A stretch of 64,000 nucleotides of DNA from JBBQYA01 sp031412335 (lineage in GTDB: Bacteria; Bacteroidota; Bacteroidia; Sphingobacteriales; Sphingobacteriaceae), in the NCBI GenBank assembly GCA_031412335.1, contig JANOCT010000030.1, positions 124,001 to 188,000 on the forward strand. The letters are read 5' to 3'. Of this stretch, positions 16,126-24,430 are shown piece by piece. The translations under genes were made by a program, and so were the position numbers. The notes beneath the pieces are model-generated. The model did no database searches. It was not told the DNA's origin and worked only from the letters and a program-made list of their open reading frames with translations. Positions within the stretch are counted from its first letter, which is position 1. Each line of letters opens with the position of its first letter.

Positions 16126-18294
16126 ATGAAAATCGTTTCGAAACGCAAAGTATTATTCTTTTTTTCTTTTTTGGTTTTGATCATCAATGCTCAAGCGCAA
16201 TCATTTAAAACTGCCGAACAAGCGATTGAGTTGGCGATTAAGAACAAGCCAGTCAACGATTATCAAAAATTAAAAACATACCAATACAGATCGTATAATA
16301 AATTTACGATGCTGAAAGGTAAACCATTGAAAGAGTTGGGCTTTCCGAATAATTTGATTGATGGAAATGAAATAAAAAAAAGCAAGTACGACGTTTCAAT
16401 AGATTCTTTCTACAACAGCCAATATATTTTTCTTTCAGAAACCGTTGCCGATAAATACATGAAAAATGCAGTACAATCCGAAGAGGTGGTGCGAGCAATA
16501 AAAATGTCGGGGCTTAAAAAAACCAGTTTAAGTTTAATTGCTATTAATTTTCAGATTGTTTCTTTTTACGATGATTATTTACGGATATCAAAAGTAGATT
16601 ATTTAGGTCCACTTAGTAAAAATGCATTGAAAAACTATGATTATGAATTAGTTGAAACTAAAATACATAATAAGGATACTACTTATAAAATTAATTTTAA
16701 ACCAAAAGAAGGAAAATTTTTTGAAGGATTAAAAGGTTGGGTAAATATTAATTCGGATGGATATGCAATAGAAGGTATTATTGCTCAAGCAGCCGAAATT
16801 CCTAGAATTCGTTTTAAAATAGAACAACGATTTAATCGAAAAAACAGACATTGGTTTCCTACTTTTTACTCAAGCGAAGTAGATTTTAATGGAGTAGTAG
16901 AAGTAAAAGGGTTTAATGTAATTGGTGTTTTGAATGTTTTTTATAATGAAGTTTCAGTCAACGATTCTATTGTGAAAGTGAAATTTGATGATGCCCCAAT
17001 TCGAATTTCTGATAGTGCAGAAGTGAAAGCCGAAGTATTAATTAACGATTATAGAAAAAGACCGTTGACCATAAAAGAAGAAAAAACGTATGTTGGAAAT
17101 GACTTTTTGGGAATTAAAAAAAGAGCAAGTAACAGAATATCTTATTTGGAAATTATTAGAACAGGTTTTATTCCTTTGGGTTTATTCAAGACAAATATTA
17201 CCCAAATAATTAACTACAACGCATTTGAGAAATTCAGGCCTATGATTAATCTTTATACCAGCGAAAATCTTTCTAACAGATTTACTGCCGGCGGTTATTT
17301 TGGATATAGTTTCGGAGATAAAAAATTAAAATATGGTGCAATGGCAGAAACATATTTAAATAAAAAAAACGAAATTAAATTAAAAGCTGAATTAGTAAAT
17401 GACATAATAGAATCAGGTAATGTTAAATTTTTTAATGATAAAAGAACGATCACCGATGTAACCCGACATTTTGTTTTTACCAATATGGATTATAATAAAA
17501 AGCTGGAATTAAGTGCTACAGTAAGGCCTTTTAATTATATGCTGACCACCTTATTTGTTAATGAAACCAGGCGCGAATCAAATACTACCTATTCATTTTT
17601 AAAGAATGGCGAACCCATAAACAAGTATACGTTTAAAGAAGTTGGAGCATCATTCCGGTACGCATTTGGTGAACGATATTTAAAAAAAGGATCTGATAAA
17701 ATAATTTTTTCAGCTCCATACCCCATCGTGTTTTTTAAAATTACCAACGGATATCAAGATTTTGAATACCTAAAACTGGATATAAAAATTAAAAATTATA
17801 TTCAAATTTACGGTTTAGGAAGAACTGATTTTGAATTAACTGCTGGGAATATCAATAATCCAGTTCCTTATAGCATTTCTTATAATGGAAAAGGAAATAT
17901 TTTAGCAGGTAATTTATTTAGGATTGGTGGTTCCAACGTATTCGAAACCATGGGTAGAAATGAATTTTTATCCTCCCAATATGCAGCATTATTTATCAAT
18001 CATAAATTTAATCGATTGCTTTTTAAAAGTAAAAAATTTAGTCCGGCACTATCTTTAATTACCAATTTGGCCATCGGAAAACTAAAAGATCAACAACTTC
18101 ATTTAAACTATTCAATTAAAACATTAGAAAAAGGATACTTCGAATCGGGTGTCTATATTGAAGAAACTATACGACTGAAAAACAATCTTTTACGAGGTTT
18201 TGGATTGGCTTTTTATCATCGATATGGCTCAAACAGAAACCCAGACTTGATTGACAATTTTTTCGCCAAGTTTACGATTACGTTGGGGATATAA
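16126..18294 (+). CDS. DUF5686 family outer-membrane-associated protein
   Basis: A 722-residue exported protein. A signal peptide occupies about residues 1-24 (cleavage after AQA). The DUF5686 core follows with KTYQYRSYNKFTM, IFLSETVADKY, YLGPLSKNALKNYDYEL and TYKINFKPKEGKFFEGLKGW. The C-terminal half is rich in alternating beta strands and ends FFAKFTITLGI, with an aromatic-type terminus suggestive of an outer-membrane barrel. Many relatives carry an N-terminal carboxypeptidase-regulatory-like domain; here DUF5686 begins almost directly after the signal peptide. Function of the family is unknown. It is followed by a bidirectional terminator. Confidence 0.75.
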   Translation: MKIVSKRKVLFFFSFLVLIINAQAQSFKTAEQAIELAIKNKPVNDYQKLKTYQYRSYNKFTMLKGKPLKELGFPNNLIDGNEIKKSKYDVSIDSFYNSQYIFLSETVADKYMKNAVQSEEVVRAIKMSGLKKTSLSLIAINFQIVSFYDDYLRISKVDYLGPLSKNALKNYDYELVETKIHNKDTTYKINFKPKEGKFFEGLKGWVNINSDGYAIEGIIAQAAEIPRIRFKIEQRFNRKNRHWFPTFYSSEVDFNGVVEVKGFNVIGVLNVFYNEVSVNDSIVKVKFDDAPIRISDSAEVKAEVLINDYRKRPLTIKEEKTYVGNDFLGIKKRASNRISYLEIIRTGFIPLGLFKTNITQIINYNAFEKFRPMINLYTSENLSNRFTAGGYFGYSFGDKKLKYGAMAETYLNKKNEIKLKAELVNDIIESGNVKFFNDKRTITDVTRHFVFTNMDYNKKLELSATVRPFNYMLTTLFVNETRRESNTTYSFLKNGEPINKYTFKEVGASFRYAFGERYLKKGSDKIIFSAPYPIVFFKITNGYQDFEYLKLDIKIKNYIQIYGLGRTDFELTAGNINNPVPYSISYNGKGNILAGNLFRIGGSNVFETMGRNEFLSSQYAALFINHKFNRLLFKSKKFSPALSLITNLAIGKLKDQQLHLNYSIKTLEKGYFESGVYIEETIRLKNNLLRGFGLAFYHRYGSNRNPDLIDNFFAKFTITLGI

Positions 18295-18312
18295 AGTAAC
18301 TAAGTTGTAACA

Positions 18313-18350
18313 AAAAAAAGCCTTGATTTGTTTTCAAGGCTTTTTTGTTT
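18313..18350. terminator. Bidirectional intrinsic terminator
   Basis: A hairpin with arms AAAAGCCTTGA and TCAAGGCTTTT is flanked by A-runs on the left and T-runs on the right. It can end both the plus-strand DUF5686 transcript (ends 18294) and the convergent minus-strand lipoprotein transcript (ends 18364). Confidence 0.8.
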
Positions 18351-18363
18351 AATTATTCTTTAC

Positions 18364-18897
18364 TTATTTTTTATTAAAAGGAACATCGTTAAAAACTCCG
18401 TTTGTAATAACCTTAAGTATGGTTGTACTCGAACTGTTTTGACCCAGATTTAAAGAAAATGTTCCCGATATTTTTTTATTTACTAAGTCATATTTGGAAA
18501 TGGTTACTGTACCAGAAATGGCTTCATAAATTTGAAATGGATCAAAATAATATAAAACTTTATTATCATAAGTAGCATTTGGAGCATTTATTAAGAAAGT
18601 TCCAGCTGATCGGGCATCTATTAAAAATTGGAGACTTTCGCTTTCGTCAGCATTTCCAGCTAAAATTTCGATTAGTTTATTATTATCTGGCACAAATAAC
18701 GTATCAGCAGTAGTATATGCTGCAACTCCTATAAAATCTTTACCGTTGCTTGTATATTTAAAAAGTGGACCTGGCGTTTCAACTGGTTTTGGATCATCCT
18801 CTTTTTTCTTTTCATCGCAACTTGCCATGGTCATAGCCCAGATTGAAATAATGGAGGTAATAATTAAAAAAGGTTTTTTTGAATTGAATTTGAACAT
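18364..18897 (-). CDS. Hypothetical lipoprotein (DUF6252-like)
   Basis: A 177-residue lipoprotein. The N-terminal hydrophobic stretch LIITSIISIWAMTMASC ends in a lipobox-like Cys at residue 27, followed by a charged spacer rich in Lys, Glu and Asp (CDEKKKEDDPKP). The body is beta-rich: FKYTSNGKDFIGVAAYTT, ISGTVTISKYDLVNKKISGTF, ending ITNGVFNDVPF. The pattern is like small Bacteroidota lipoproteins that bind nothing known (DUF6252-like by appearance). It lies downstream of another lipoprotein gene (18951-19598) with a 53-base gap. I cannot assign a function. Confidence 0.7.
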   Translation of the reverse strand: MFKFNSKKPFLIITSIISIWAMTMASCDEKKKEDDPKPVETPGPLFKYTSNGKDFIGVAAYTTADTLFVPDNNKLIEILAGNADESESLQFLIDARSAGTFLINAPNATYDNKVLYYFDPFQIYEAISGTVTISKYDLVNKKISGTFSLNLGQNSSSTTILKVITNGVFNDVPFNKK

Positions 18898-18950
18898 AGA
18901 AATAGATTTTTTTTTAATTGTTATAAAATAATTTTGGTAATTAGTAAATT

Positions 18951-19598
18951 CTACTCTGTCATTTTTATGATTGTTCGCTCACCGCAAGCTACTTTCTCAA
19001 TTGGAATACATCGGTAGCACTCTGAGGATTGAAAGTTTTTTCTAAAATCTGCATATCCAATTCCCCAAACCATTTTAAAGCCTGATCCTTCCAATCCAAA
19101 TAATAAACTATCTATTTTTTGATTTTCTTCAAAGGGTCCTATGCGAATAAATGTTCCCACTGTAGATGGATAGGTGTAATAAAGAGTATCTTTATTAGTA
19201 TAAATATTTTTAAAATTTGTTGAATAAATTAGTTTTCCTTGATTTTGATAATAAACTTTCATTTTAGATCGATCAGAAAAGCTGCCTATGTTATTTACGA
19301 TAATTTTACTATCTAAAACTGGGTCATAGGCTTCAATGAGAACTTTGTAATATTTATTCTTATATTCATAAGCAAATTTGAAGAATCCATTTGCATCTGT
19401 TGTTGTTTCAGCAATAGTGCCGATTTGCCTATTTCTTGTGGAATAAGTCAATTTCAACTTAATATTTTTCATAGGCGATTCGCTAAAGCAGTCGGAATAA
19501 TAATTGCCAGCAACTATTGATAAAGTTTCAGGATCTTTATTACAAGCACCTATAGTAAGTAAAATAAGGCTAAATACGATTAAAAGTTTTGTTTTCAT
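18951..19598 (-). CDS. Lipoprotein with carboxypeptidase-regulatory-like fold
   Basis: A 215-residue lipoprotein. The signal sequence LLIVFSLILLTIGACNKDPE has its lipidated Cys at residue 19. The middle, KLTYSTRNRQIGTIAETTTD followed by ANGFFKFAYEYKNKYYKVLI, matches the beta-sandwich repeats of carboxypeptidase-regulatory-like or transthyretin-like domains. The C-terminal third has Cys pairs (SSECYRCIP) and no recognised motif. It starts 1 base after the stop of the T9SS hydrolase gene, so the two are probably co-expressed. It could be a surface partner of that hydrolase (inference only). Confidence 0.7.
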   Translation of the reverse strand: MKTKLLIVFSLILLTIGACNKDPETLSIVAGNYYSDCFSESPMKNIKLKLTYSTRNRQIGTIAETTTDANGFFKFAYEYKNKYYKVLIEAYDPVLDSKIIVNNIGSFSDRSKMKVYYQNQGKLIYSTNFKNIYTNKDTLYYTYPSTVGTFIRIGPFEENQKIDSLLFGLEGSGFKMVWGIGYADFRKNFQSSECYRCIPIEKVACGERTIIKMTE

Positions 19599-19599
19599 A

Positions 19600-21831
19600 T
19601 TATTGAATGATAAAAGTCTGTGTTTCAGTTAAAGTTTTCGATATTAATTTTATAAGGTACATGCCAGGATTAAGATTAATTTTTAAGGAAGATAATTCTA
19701 AAACACCTTTATTTGGTACAGATTGAGATGCTAATAATTTACCAGTTAAGTCATAAACAGTAATAATTACATTTTCATCTCTTGCATTTGTTTTAATTTT
19801 GATGTTTTCTAAATTTTCTGATGGATTTGGATAAAGAAGTATGGTTGACAATTGGGAATTATCGATTAATGATGTTTGCCTAGGTAATTGAAGATTACAA
19901 CATGGAGAAAAACGATTTTGAGTAGTTGAGTAACTACCAGCAATAGGTTGATTTAAATTAAATGAACTTTCATAAATGAATTCAGTGTTGCCCCCTAAAG
20001 TAAAAAACAAATTTTCTTTAGAATAGGAAACTGGTCTTTCTAATGATGATAAAAAAGATTGCCTTTTAAAATAAGGATTTTGATCAATATTAATGTCGTA
20101 AGCAGATCGGAATGAGGCTGCTCTATTTAATTGTAAGTTATTAATCCATAATTCCTCATCACCAATTTCAGTATTAATTAAAAATTTAATTACGCTACAA
20201 GTATTCAAAGATTTATTTAAATTATCATTTCTCAAATATAAATGGGTATAATTTTTGTAAAAATAGTAATAGTATATATTACGACCGTCGTCAACAACTG
20301 TATCTATATAGTCAACATTATTATTTCCTAACACCACATCAAAAGGTGTAATCGACATTAAATCTTGAATTGATAGCCGAGTTAAGTCAATATTTAACGG
20401 GTTGTTCGGAAAATTTTGAATATCCAAAGCAGATTGAACTGGGATAAAGTTAAAATGAAAACCATCAGAGTAAATAGAAGCAGCAACATTTAAAGTTGAA
20501 ACCCATGGTATGCCAGACTGTATATTTAAATTGTATAGCCCGTTTCCGTTATTTTGAGAGGTTACTTGAAAAATACCAATATCGTACGTGTTTTGGTAGC
20601 TGTAAGCTTTTGGTTGTAAACCTAATTGATATACACCTCCTGCATTAACACAAAAATCTTTAACACGGGCGTTTTTACTTTTTGTAAACCAATCATTATA
20701 ATTTTGGGTTATTTTTATTTTAAACCACTTCAGTTTAATTTTTATTTTGAAGTTACCTGCTGTAAACTTATAAATTTGTCCGTTGAAATTAGTTCTTAAA
20801 TCAAGTTGTGATTCGATGATTTTAAGTTTAAAACTCAAAATTCGATAGTAAATTTCTCCTTTAAAATCAAATAACTTATCTCCTGCAATTCGATCTGTTA
20901 AATCATAAGCTCTTGTTTGTTTATCACCACTCATAGAGCCATTGGTAGTTGCTAGAAGTTTACAATACTTCGGATAGTTACCAATACTAGCTAGGTCTGC
21001 AAAAAACTCATCTTTTGCTTTATCAGCAGTATAGGTTGATGTACCATTACTTTGGCTTTCACCATTTACATGGTAGATAAGCATTTGTCTAGCTGCTTTA
21101 GAATCAAGGAAAACATTTAACGCAATACCAATCTGTCTGCTTGACATGCCAACTAACTTTTGAAATGGTTTACTACCGATTGTTGCATCAAATACATCTC
21201 TATATAAATGTTGAAATGAAAGAGGAATGTTTGCTCCTCCATGTGGCGAGTCGATCGTTATCATTAATCGAGTCCGGTGATCTTCTCTGTTACTTTCCAT
21301 TTTGGTTAGGGCATATCTGGCAACCAAACCACCCATACTTTCTCCTGCTAATACAAATTGCTCATCGCCAGGTATTTCAGATTTTAATACGTTAATTAGA
21401 TTGATAACATATTGTGCATTCTCTTTAATATCTATTCTACTATTATCCCAGTTTACAACATAAAAACTATATCCATATCTCCTTAATTCATCTAAATGAC
21501 CTTTTTTAATTAAATTGGAATATACTTCTGATGGATCGTTACTTAAACCAAAGGTTTTATCAAAATCTAAAGGATCAAAAGCTTCCAAATAAATTACAGC
21601 TCGTTTTATTCCATCTGGGTTACAACCTTCAAATACTCCAATACTTATCCCTTCTAAATCTAAGGTGTAATCTGGTTCAATATAACTGTTTATCTGCATA
21701 ATCGATATTGTACTTATCGATAGATAATTTGGGGATGGGCTGTTCCCATTCATTAATGTAAACCTTATTTGATAATTGCCAGCTGCTTTATATTTATTGT
21801 GGTAGTTGTAAACGGATCTATCGTATGCCAA
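19600..21831 (-). CDS. T9SS-secreted alpha/beta hydrolase, C-terminal part of a frameshifted gene
   Basis: A 743-residue frame that lacks a proper start; the nominal start is a TTG inside a PKD-like domain. Its first residues (DRSVYNYHNKYKAAGNYQIR) complete the PKD-like domain begun by the frame at 21765-22472. A lipase-like domain follows, with the nucleophile elbow GESMGG in LAGESMGGLVARYALTKME, then a long beta-rich region. The protein ends in a type A T9SS sorting domain (LYPNPSENLENIKIKT, VYDLTGKLLASQ, LNPGMYLIKLIS), which directs export through the Por/T9SS system. Together the two frames would encode about 960 residues. A single-base deletion around 21820-21840 explains the break. Confidence 0.75.
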   Translation of the reverse strand: MAYDRSVYNYHNKYKAAGNYQIRFTLMNGNSPSPNYLSISTISIMQINSYIEPDYTLDLEGISIGVFEGCNPDGIKRAVIYLEAFDPLDFDKTFGLSNDPSEVYSNLIKKGHLDELRRYGYSFYVVNWDNSRIDIKENAQYVINLINVLKSEIPGDEQFVLAGESMGGLVARYALTKMESNREDHRTRLMITIDSPHGGANIPLSFQHLYRDVFDATIGSKPFQKLVGMSSRQIGIALNVFLDSKAARQMLIYHVNGESQSNGTSTYTADKAKDEFFADLASIGNYPKYCKLLATTNGSMSGDKQTRAYDLTDRIAGDKLFDFKGEIYYRILSFKLKIIESQLDLRTNFNGQIYKFTAGNFKIKIKLKWFKIKITQNYNDWFTKSKNARVKDFCVNAGGVYQLGLQPKAYSYQNTYDIGIFQVTSQNNGNGLYNLNIQSGIPWVSTLNVAASIYSDGFHFNFIPVQSALDIQNFPNNPLNIDLTRLSIQDLMSITPFDVVLGNNNVDYIDTVVDDGRNIYYYYFYKNYTHLYLRNDNLNKSLNTCSVIKFLINTEIGDEELWINNLQLNRAASFRSAYDINIDQNPYFKRQSFLSSLERPVSYSKENLFFTLGGNTEFIYESSFNLNQPIAGSYSTTQNRFSPCCNLQLPRQTSLIDNSQLSTILLYPNPSENLENIKIKTNARDENVIITVYDLTGKLLASQSVPNKGVLELSSLKINLNPGMYLIKLISKTLTETQTFIIQ

Positions 21832-22472
21832 CCAGTGCCATCGCCAAAATCAATACCTAAATTTTGTTCAATAGAAAATTGAAAATTATCTCGAAGAAAA
21901 TTTTCTGGAGAGAATTTAAAGTTTACAGTACTGTATTTTGAATCCCTTATCATTGGGCTTCCAGCAAAAACTGTATTGATACAATATGGTCCTAATCCGC
22001 ATGGTCCAGATGGCCTTGGATTTTTATCAGACAATAAATCGTTGATTGTATCAAAGTTAAAATATGTGTTACTTGTGAATGCATTTGGTTCAAGCAAATA
22101 GAAATCATACGCCATCAAACCCAATGGGATTGTATCTTTCAGTATGTTCTTCGTTACTCGATAGAAAAGACTATCATCTGTAATAAATTGAGTCGTATCA
22201 TAAGCCATATTCCTCATTTCAGAATATAGCAAATACCAATTATCAGTTGAACCTACATTTGTATTATAATTATTGAAAAAGGAACTGTCAACTATATGCG
22301 CAGCCATGTCATAAAGAAATGAGCGGGTGTTACTAATTGGTGGATTAGTATTTGAAAATAATCTTCTAAGTTCAGCATTTGCCTCACCAATGGGATCTTG
22401 GGCGTAAGTTGTTTTCGCTAAAAACGATAAAAACAGAATAATAAGAATCTTAGAAATTGTAGAGCTTTTCAT
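21765..22472 (-). CDS. N-terminal part of the frameshifted T9SS hydrolase
   Basis: A 235-residue frame with a signal peptide (MKSSTISKILIILFLSFLAK, cleavage near TYAQ) and a Bacteroidota secreted-protein domain of unknown function. It ends in the start of a PKD-like domain, IDFGDGTGWHTI. After that point the frame reads a low-complexity Thr/Ile tail and stops, while the frame one base back continues the PKD domain. I therefore read it as the 5' part of the gene finishing at 19600. Its 5' leader and MKSS start resemble those of the metalloprotease gene starting at 26062. Confidence 0.7.
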   Translation of the reverse strand: MKSSTISKILIILFLSFLAKTTYAQDPIGEANAELRRLFSNTNPPISNTRSFLYDMAAHIVDSSFFNNYNTNVGSTDNWYLLYSEMRNMAYDTTQFITDDSLFYRVTKNILKDTIPLGLMAYDFYLLEPNAFTSNTYFNFDTINDLLSDKNPRPSGPCGLGPYCINTVFAGSPMIRDSKYSTVNFKFSPENFLRDNFQFSIEQNLGIDFGDGTGWHTIDPFTTTTINIKQLAIIK

Positions 22473-22611
22473 AAGTTAGATTTTTTTCTAAAAATATTAC
22501 CCTAAAATCAAACCTGCAAGGTTAAGCTTAATTTTCACCATATATTGCATAAAAATAAAAAAAATTTGGATTTATAAAAATTATTTTAGATTATTTGCAA
22601 AAAACAAAATT

Positions 22612-22962
22612 TTGCCTCGTAATCCTACAACCCAATTAGAAAAAGAATTATTGAAGAATCTTGGTTTCATTCTGCGTGAAATTAGAGTTGATCATGGTTA
22701 TACTTCAATAGATGGATTTGCCAAGGAAAATGGCTTTTCTGTAAGTATATGTACAAGATGGGAGTCAGGTAAAAACATGAATATCCTATCAACCATGCGT
22801 TTATGTAATACATTTTTAATATCTCTTGCTGAATTAATGGATTTATGGGACACATTTAATAACCGTAAAACGAGGCATTTATACCAAAGTAAAAAAAAAG
22901 AATTAGTTGAAAGGGCGCAACTAATGTTAGAACATTTAAATAACACTACTGAAATTAAATAA
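22612..22962 (+). CDS. Helix-turn-helix (XRE/Cro-like) regulator
   Basis: A 116-residue protein whose N-terminal 70 residues look like a Cro/C1-type helix-turn-helix: GFILREIRVDHGYTSIDGFA, then SVSICTRWESGKNMNILSTM, then LCNTFLISLAELMDL. The C-terminus is a charged helix. The start is TTG at 22612; no ATG lies in a better position. It sits between two minus-strand genes, facing a metK 3' remnant, and a copy of the metK terminator hairpin directly follows its stop. No equivalent gene lies between the second copy of these flanking sequences at 26.1-26.3 kb. Targets are unknown. Confidence 0.7.
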   Translation: MPRNPTTQLEKELLKNLGFILREIRVDHGYTSIDGFAKENGFSVSICTRWESGKNMNILSTMRLCNTFLISLAELMDLWDTFNNRKTRHLYQSKKKELVERAQLMLEHLNNTTEIK

Positions 22963-22980
22963 TTTTTGTTAGTAGCAAAG

Positions 22981-23010
22981 CAAAAAAGCAGCCCAAAAGC
23001 TGCTTTCTTA
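22981..23010. terminator. Terminator hairpin duplicated from the metK 3' flank
   Basis: AAAGCAGC (22985-22992) pairs with GCTGCTTT (22999-23006) around CCAAAA, the same hairpin and flanks as at 26320-26341 downstream of metK. With A and T runs on both sides it can serve the plus-strand regulator gene ending at 22962. Confidence 0.65.
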
Positions 23011-23028
23011 ATTTTAAAAACTCGTTTT

Positions 23029-23125
23029 TTATATCCCAAACGCCTTTTTCACATCATCAACGCGATCTAGTTTATACCAGGTAAATAATTCTATTTCCAG
23101 ATGGATTGGTTTAATAGATGATTCG
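23029..23125 (-). pseudogene. metK 3'-end remnant
   Basis: On the minus strand this reads IHLEIELFTWYKLDRVDDVK then KAFGI and a TAA stop. The real MetK ends IHLDVELFTWEKLDRVDDVK then KAFGI. Homology covers about 31 codons and then stops abruptly; upstream in frame there is a stop codon. The neighbouring terminator is also copied. Differences from metK are mostly silent or conservative. The rest of the 315-base gap between 22963 and 23277 holds nothing else I can support. Confidence 0.8.
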
Positions 23126-23277
23126 ATGAAATTTTAGAAACACCATTTTATCGCTACTACTGTTTTGACTTTTTTTATTCTTCCTCTGGTTACGTACATT
23201 ATATAATTATTTAAAATTTAGAAATAATTTAGAGTAAGTAGACCAAAATTTTGTGTATAATGTTTTTTATCTATCAA

Positions 23278-23730
23278 TCACTTTGCTCTTAAATAATCTG
23301 CTTGGGTTAATGTAAATTGTAATCTTGCAAAAGTTGGATTAAAGGATTCAAAAGATTTATAATTCGATGATATTAAAATATTATTTATGGTGTCATTGTT
23401 TCCACGATCAAAAAATGTTTGAGTTAATACTTTGCCGTCTTCAAATACTATAATTGCTGAATCTAGGGAATGAGTTAAACTGTACTCAGGTCCAGTAGGA
23501 GCAGGACGCAAATATCCCTCTTCAACTACAATTGAATCTTGAGAATTAATCAAAACTTTTTTAAATAATGTTCTATTACTATAGTAAAAATCAATGGTAA
23601 CATTTTTTTTAGCATTGTTTCTTACTTCTAATTTCACTAATGTAGATATTCCACTTGCCTCAATATTTTCATCACAACTATAATTAATCGACAGCATTGC
23701 TATTAAACTGATTATTTTTAAATTTTTCAT
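23278..23730 (-). CDS. Small lipoprotein, second member of a duplicated pair
   Basis: A 150-residue lipoprotein (signal ending LSINYSC, Cys at 19). It is a diverged paralogue of the protein at 23995-24429. Shared stretches are LDSAIIVFEDGKVLTQTFFD / LDSAEFIFSDGKKLVQTYFN, RGNNDTINN / RGINDTINN and the identical end DYLRAK. Its ATG overlaps the stop of the protease-tail fragment by 4 bases (ATGA), as expected for coupled translation. No known domain is recognised. The repeated location directly after a protease C-terminus suggests a functional partnership with the protease, for example an inhibitor or anchor (inference). Confidence 0.7.
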   Translation of the reverse strand: MKNLKIISLIAMLSINYSCDENIEASGISTLVKLEVRNNAKKNVTIDFYYSNRTLFKKVLINSQDSIVVEEGYLRPAPTGPEYSLTHSLDSAIIVFEDGKVLTQTFFDRGNNDTINNILISSNYKSFESFNPTFARLQFTLTQADYLRAK

Positions 23731-23947
23731 GGTTTTTGTAATGGAGTAAAATTTAAAAATAACTCATCAAGCTGAGAATTGGTAAGACCAGTAGGTTTAG
23801 TAGTTTTTAATTGATCTCTCCAAGTATCCATTGTTCGTTTTGTTTTTAGCGCATTTTCAATATTTCTAATAGTATAGCCAGAAGCACTATCTATCGGAAA
23901 ATCAATATTCACACCATAATTTACTCTTTGATTTTTCAGTAATTCTT
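23727..23947 (-). pseudogene. Duplicated C-terminal fragment of the metalloprotease
   Basis: About 73 codons match the end of the metalloprotease at 24431-25528: NQRVNYGVNIDFPIDSASGY against NQRAVSGGNLAYPIDNVSGF, and WRDQLKTTKPTGLTNSQLDE against WRDQLKTTKPSGVTNAQLDE. An in-frame TAA lies just upstream of the homologous part, so only the tail was duplicated or survives. A 61-codon stretch can be opened from a GTG at 23912, but there is no sign it is expressed on its own. Confidence 0.75.
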
Positions 23948-23994
23948 AGGATTAAGTTTTTAAAAATTTTTTATCTAATGGTTTTATGATTTAT

Positions 23995-24429
23995 TTATTT
24001 TGCCCTTAGATAATCATTTTCACTTAGTGTAAAGAAAAATGTTTTAGTTATTTCATTGCTATTTGACATTTTAAAATATGATGAAGACAAAACATTGTTT
24101 ATAGTATCGTTTATTCCTCTATTAAAATATGTTTGCACAAGTTTTTTACCATCAGAAAAAATAAATTCGGCTGAGTCAAGATCTTTTGTTAATGAAAATT
24201 GAATATCAAAACCAGGGTCTAAAAACCCTTCATCTAAAAGTTCAATTGAATCAATATTAATGGATGTACTAGAAAAAAGTGAATTGTTTTGCTTAAACAA
24301 ACTTAAAGAAAAGGATTTACCCGTTTCATTTTTTATGTAAAATTTGTAATTAACTAAATTTCCTTTATCTGTTTCATCGCAATTGGAAAATAGAAAACAA
24401 ATTATTATTAAAAATTTAAACGTTTTCAT
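23995..24429 (-). CDS. Small lipoprotein following the metalloprotease
   Basis: A 144-residue lipoprotein (FLIIICFLFSNC, lipidated Cys at 17) with a beta-rich body (LVNYKFYIKNETGKSFSLSL) and the paralogous end FFFTLSENDYLRAK. It begins 1 base after the metalloprotease stop, so it is likely co-translated. It is the first copy of the pair described at 23278-23730. No domain is recognised; a role as a cognate partner of the protease is a guess from gene position. Confidence 0.7.
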   Translation of the reverse strand: MKTFKFLIIICFLFSNCDETDKGNLVNYKFYIKNETGKSFSLSLFKQNNSLFSSTSINIDSIELLDEGFLDPGFDIQFSLTKDLDSAEFIFSDGKKLVQTYFNRGINDTINNVLSSSYFKMSNSNEITKTFFFTLSENDYLRAK

Positions 24430-24430
24430 T

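Noticed and set aside
23727..23912. An independent 61-codon gene starting at GTG 23912
   Set aside because: It is the duplicated tail of the neighbouring metalloprotease; homology continues upstream of the GTG until a stop codon, so it is better read as a gene remnant.
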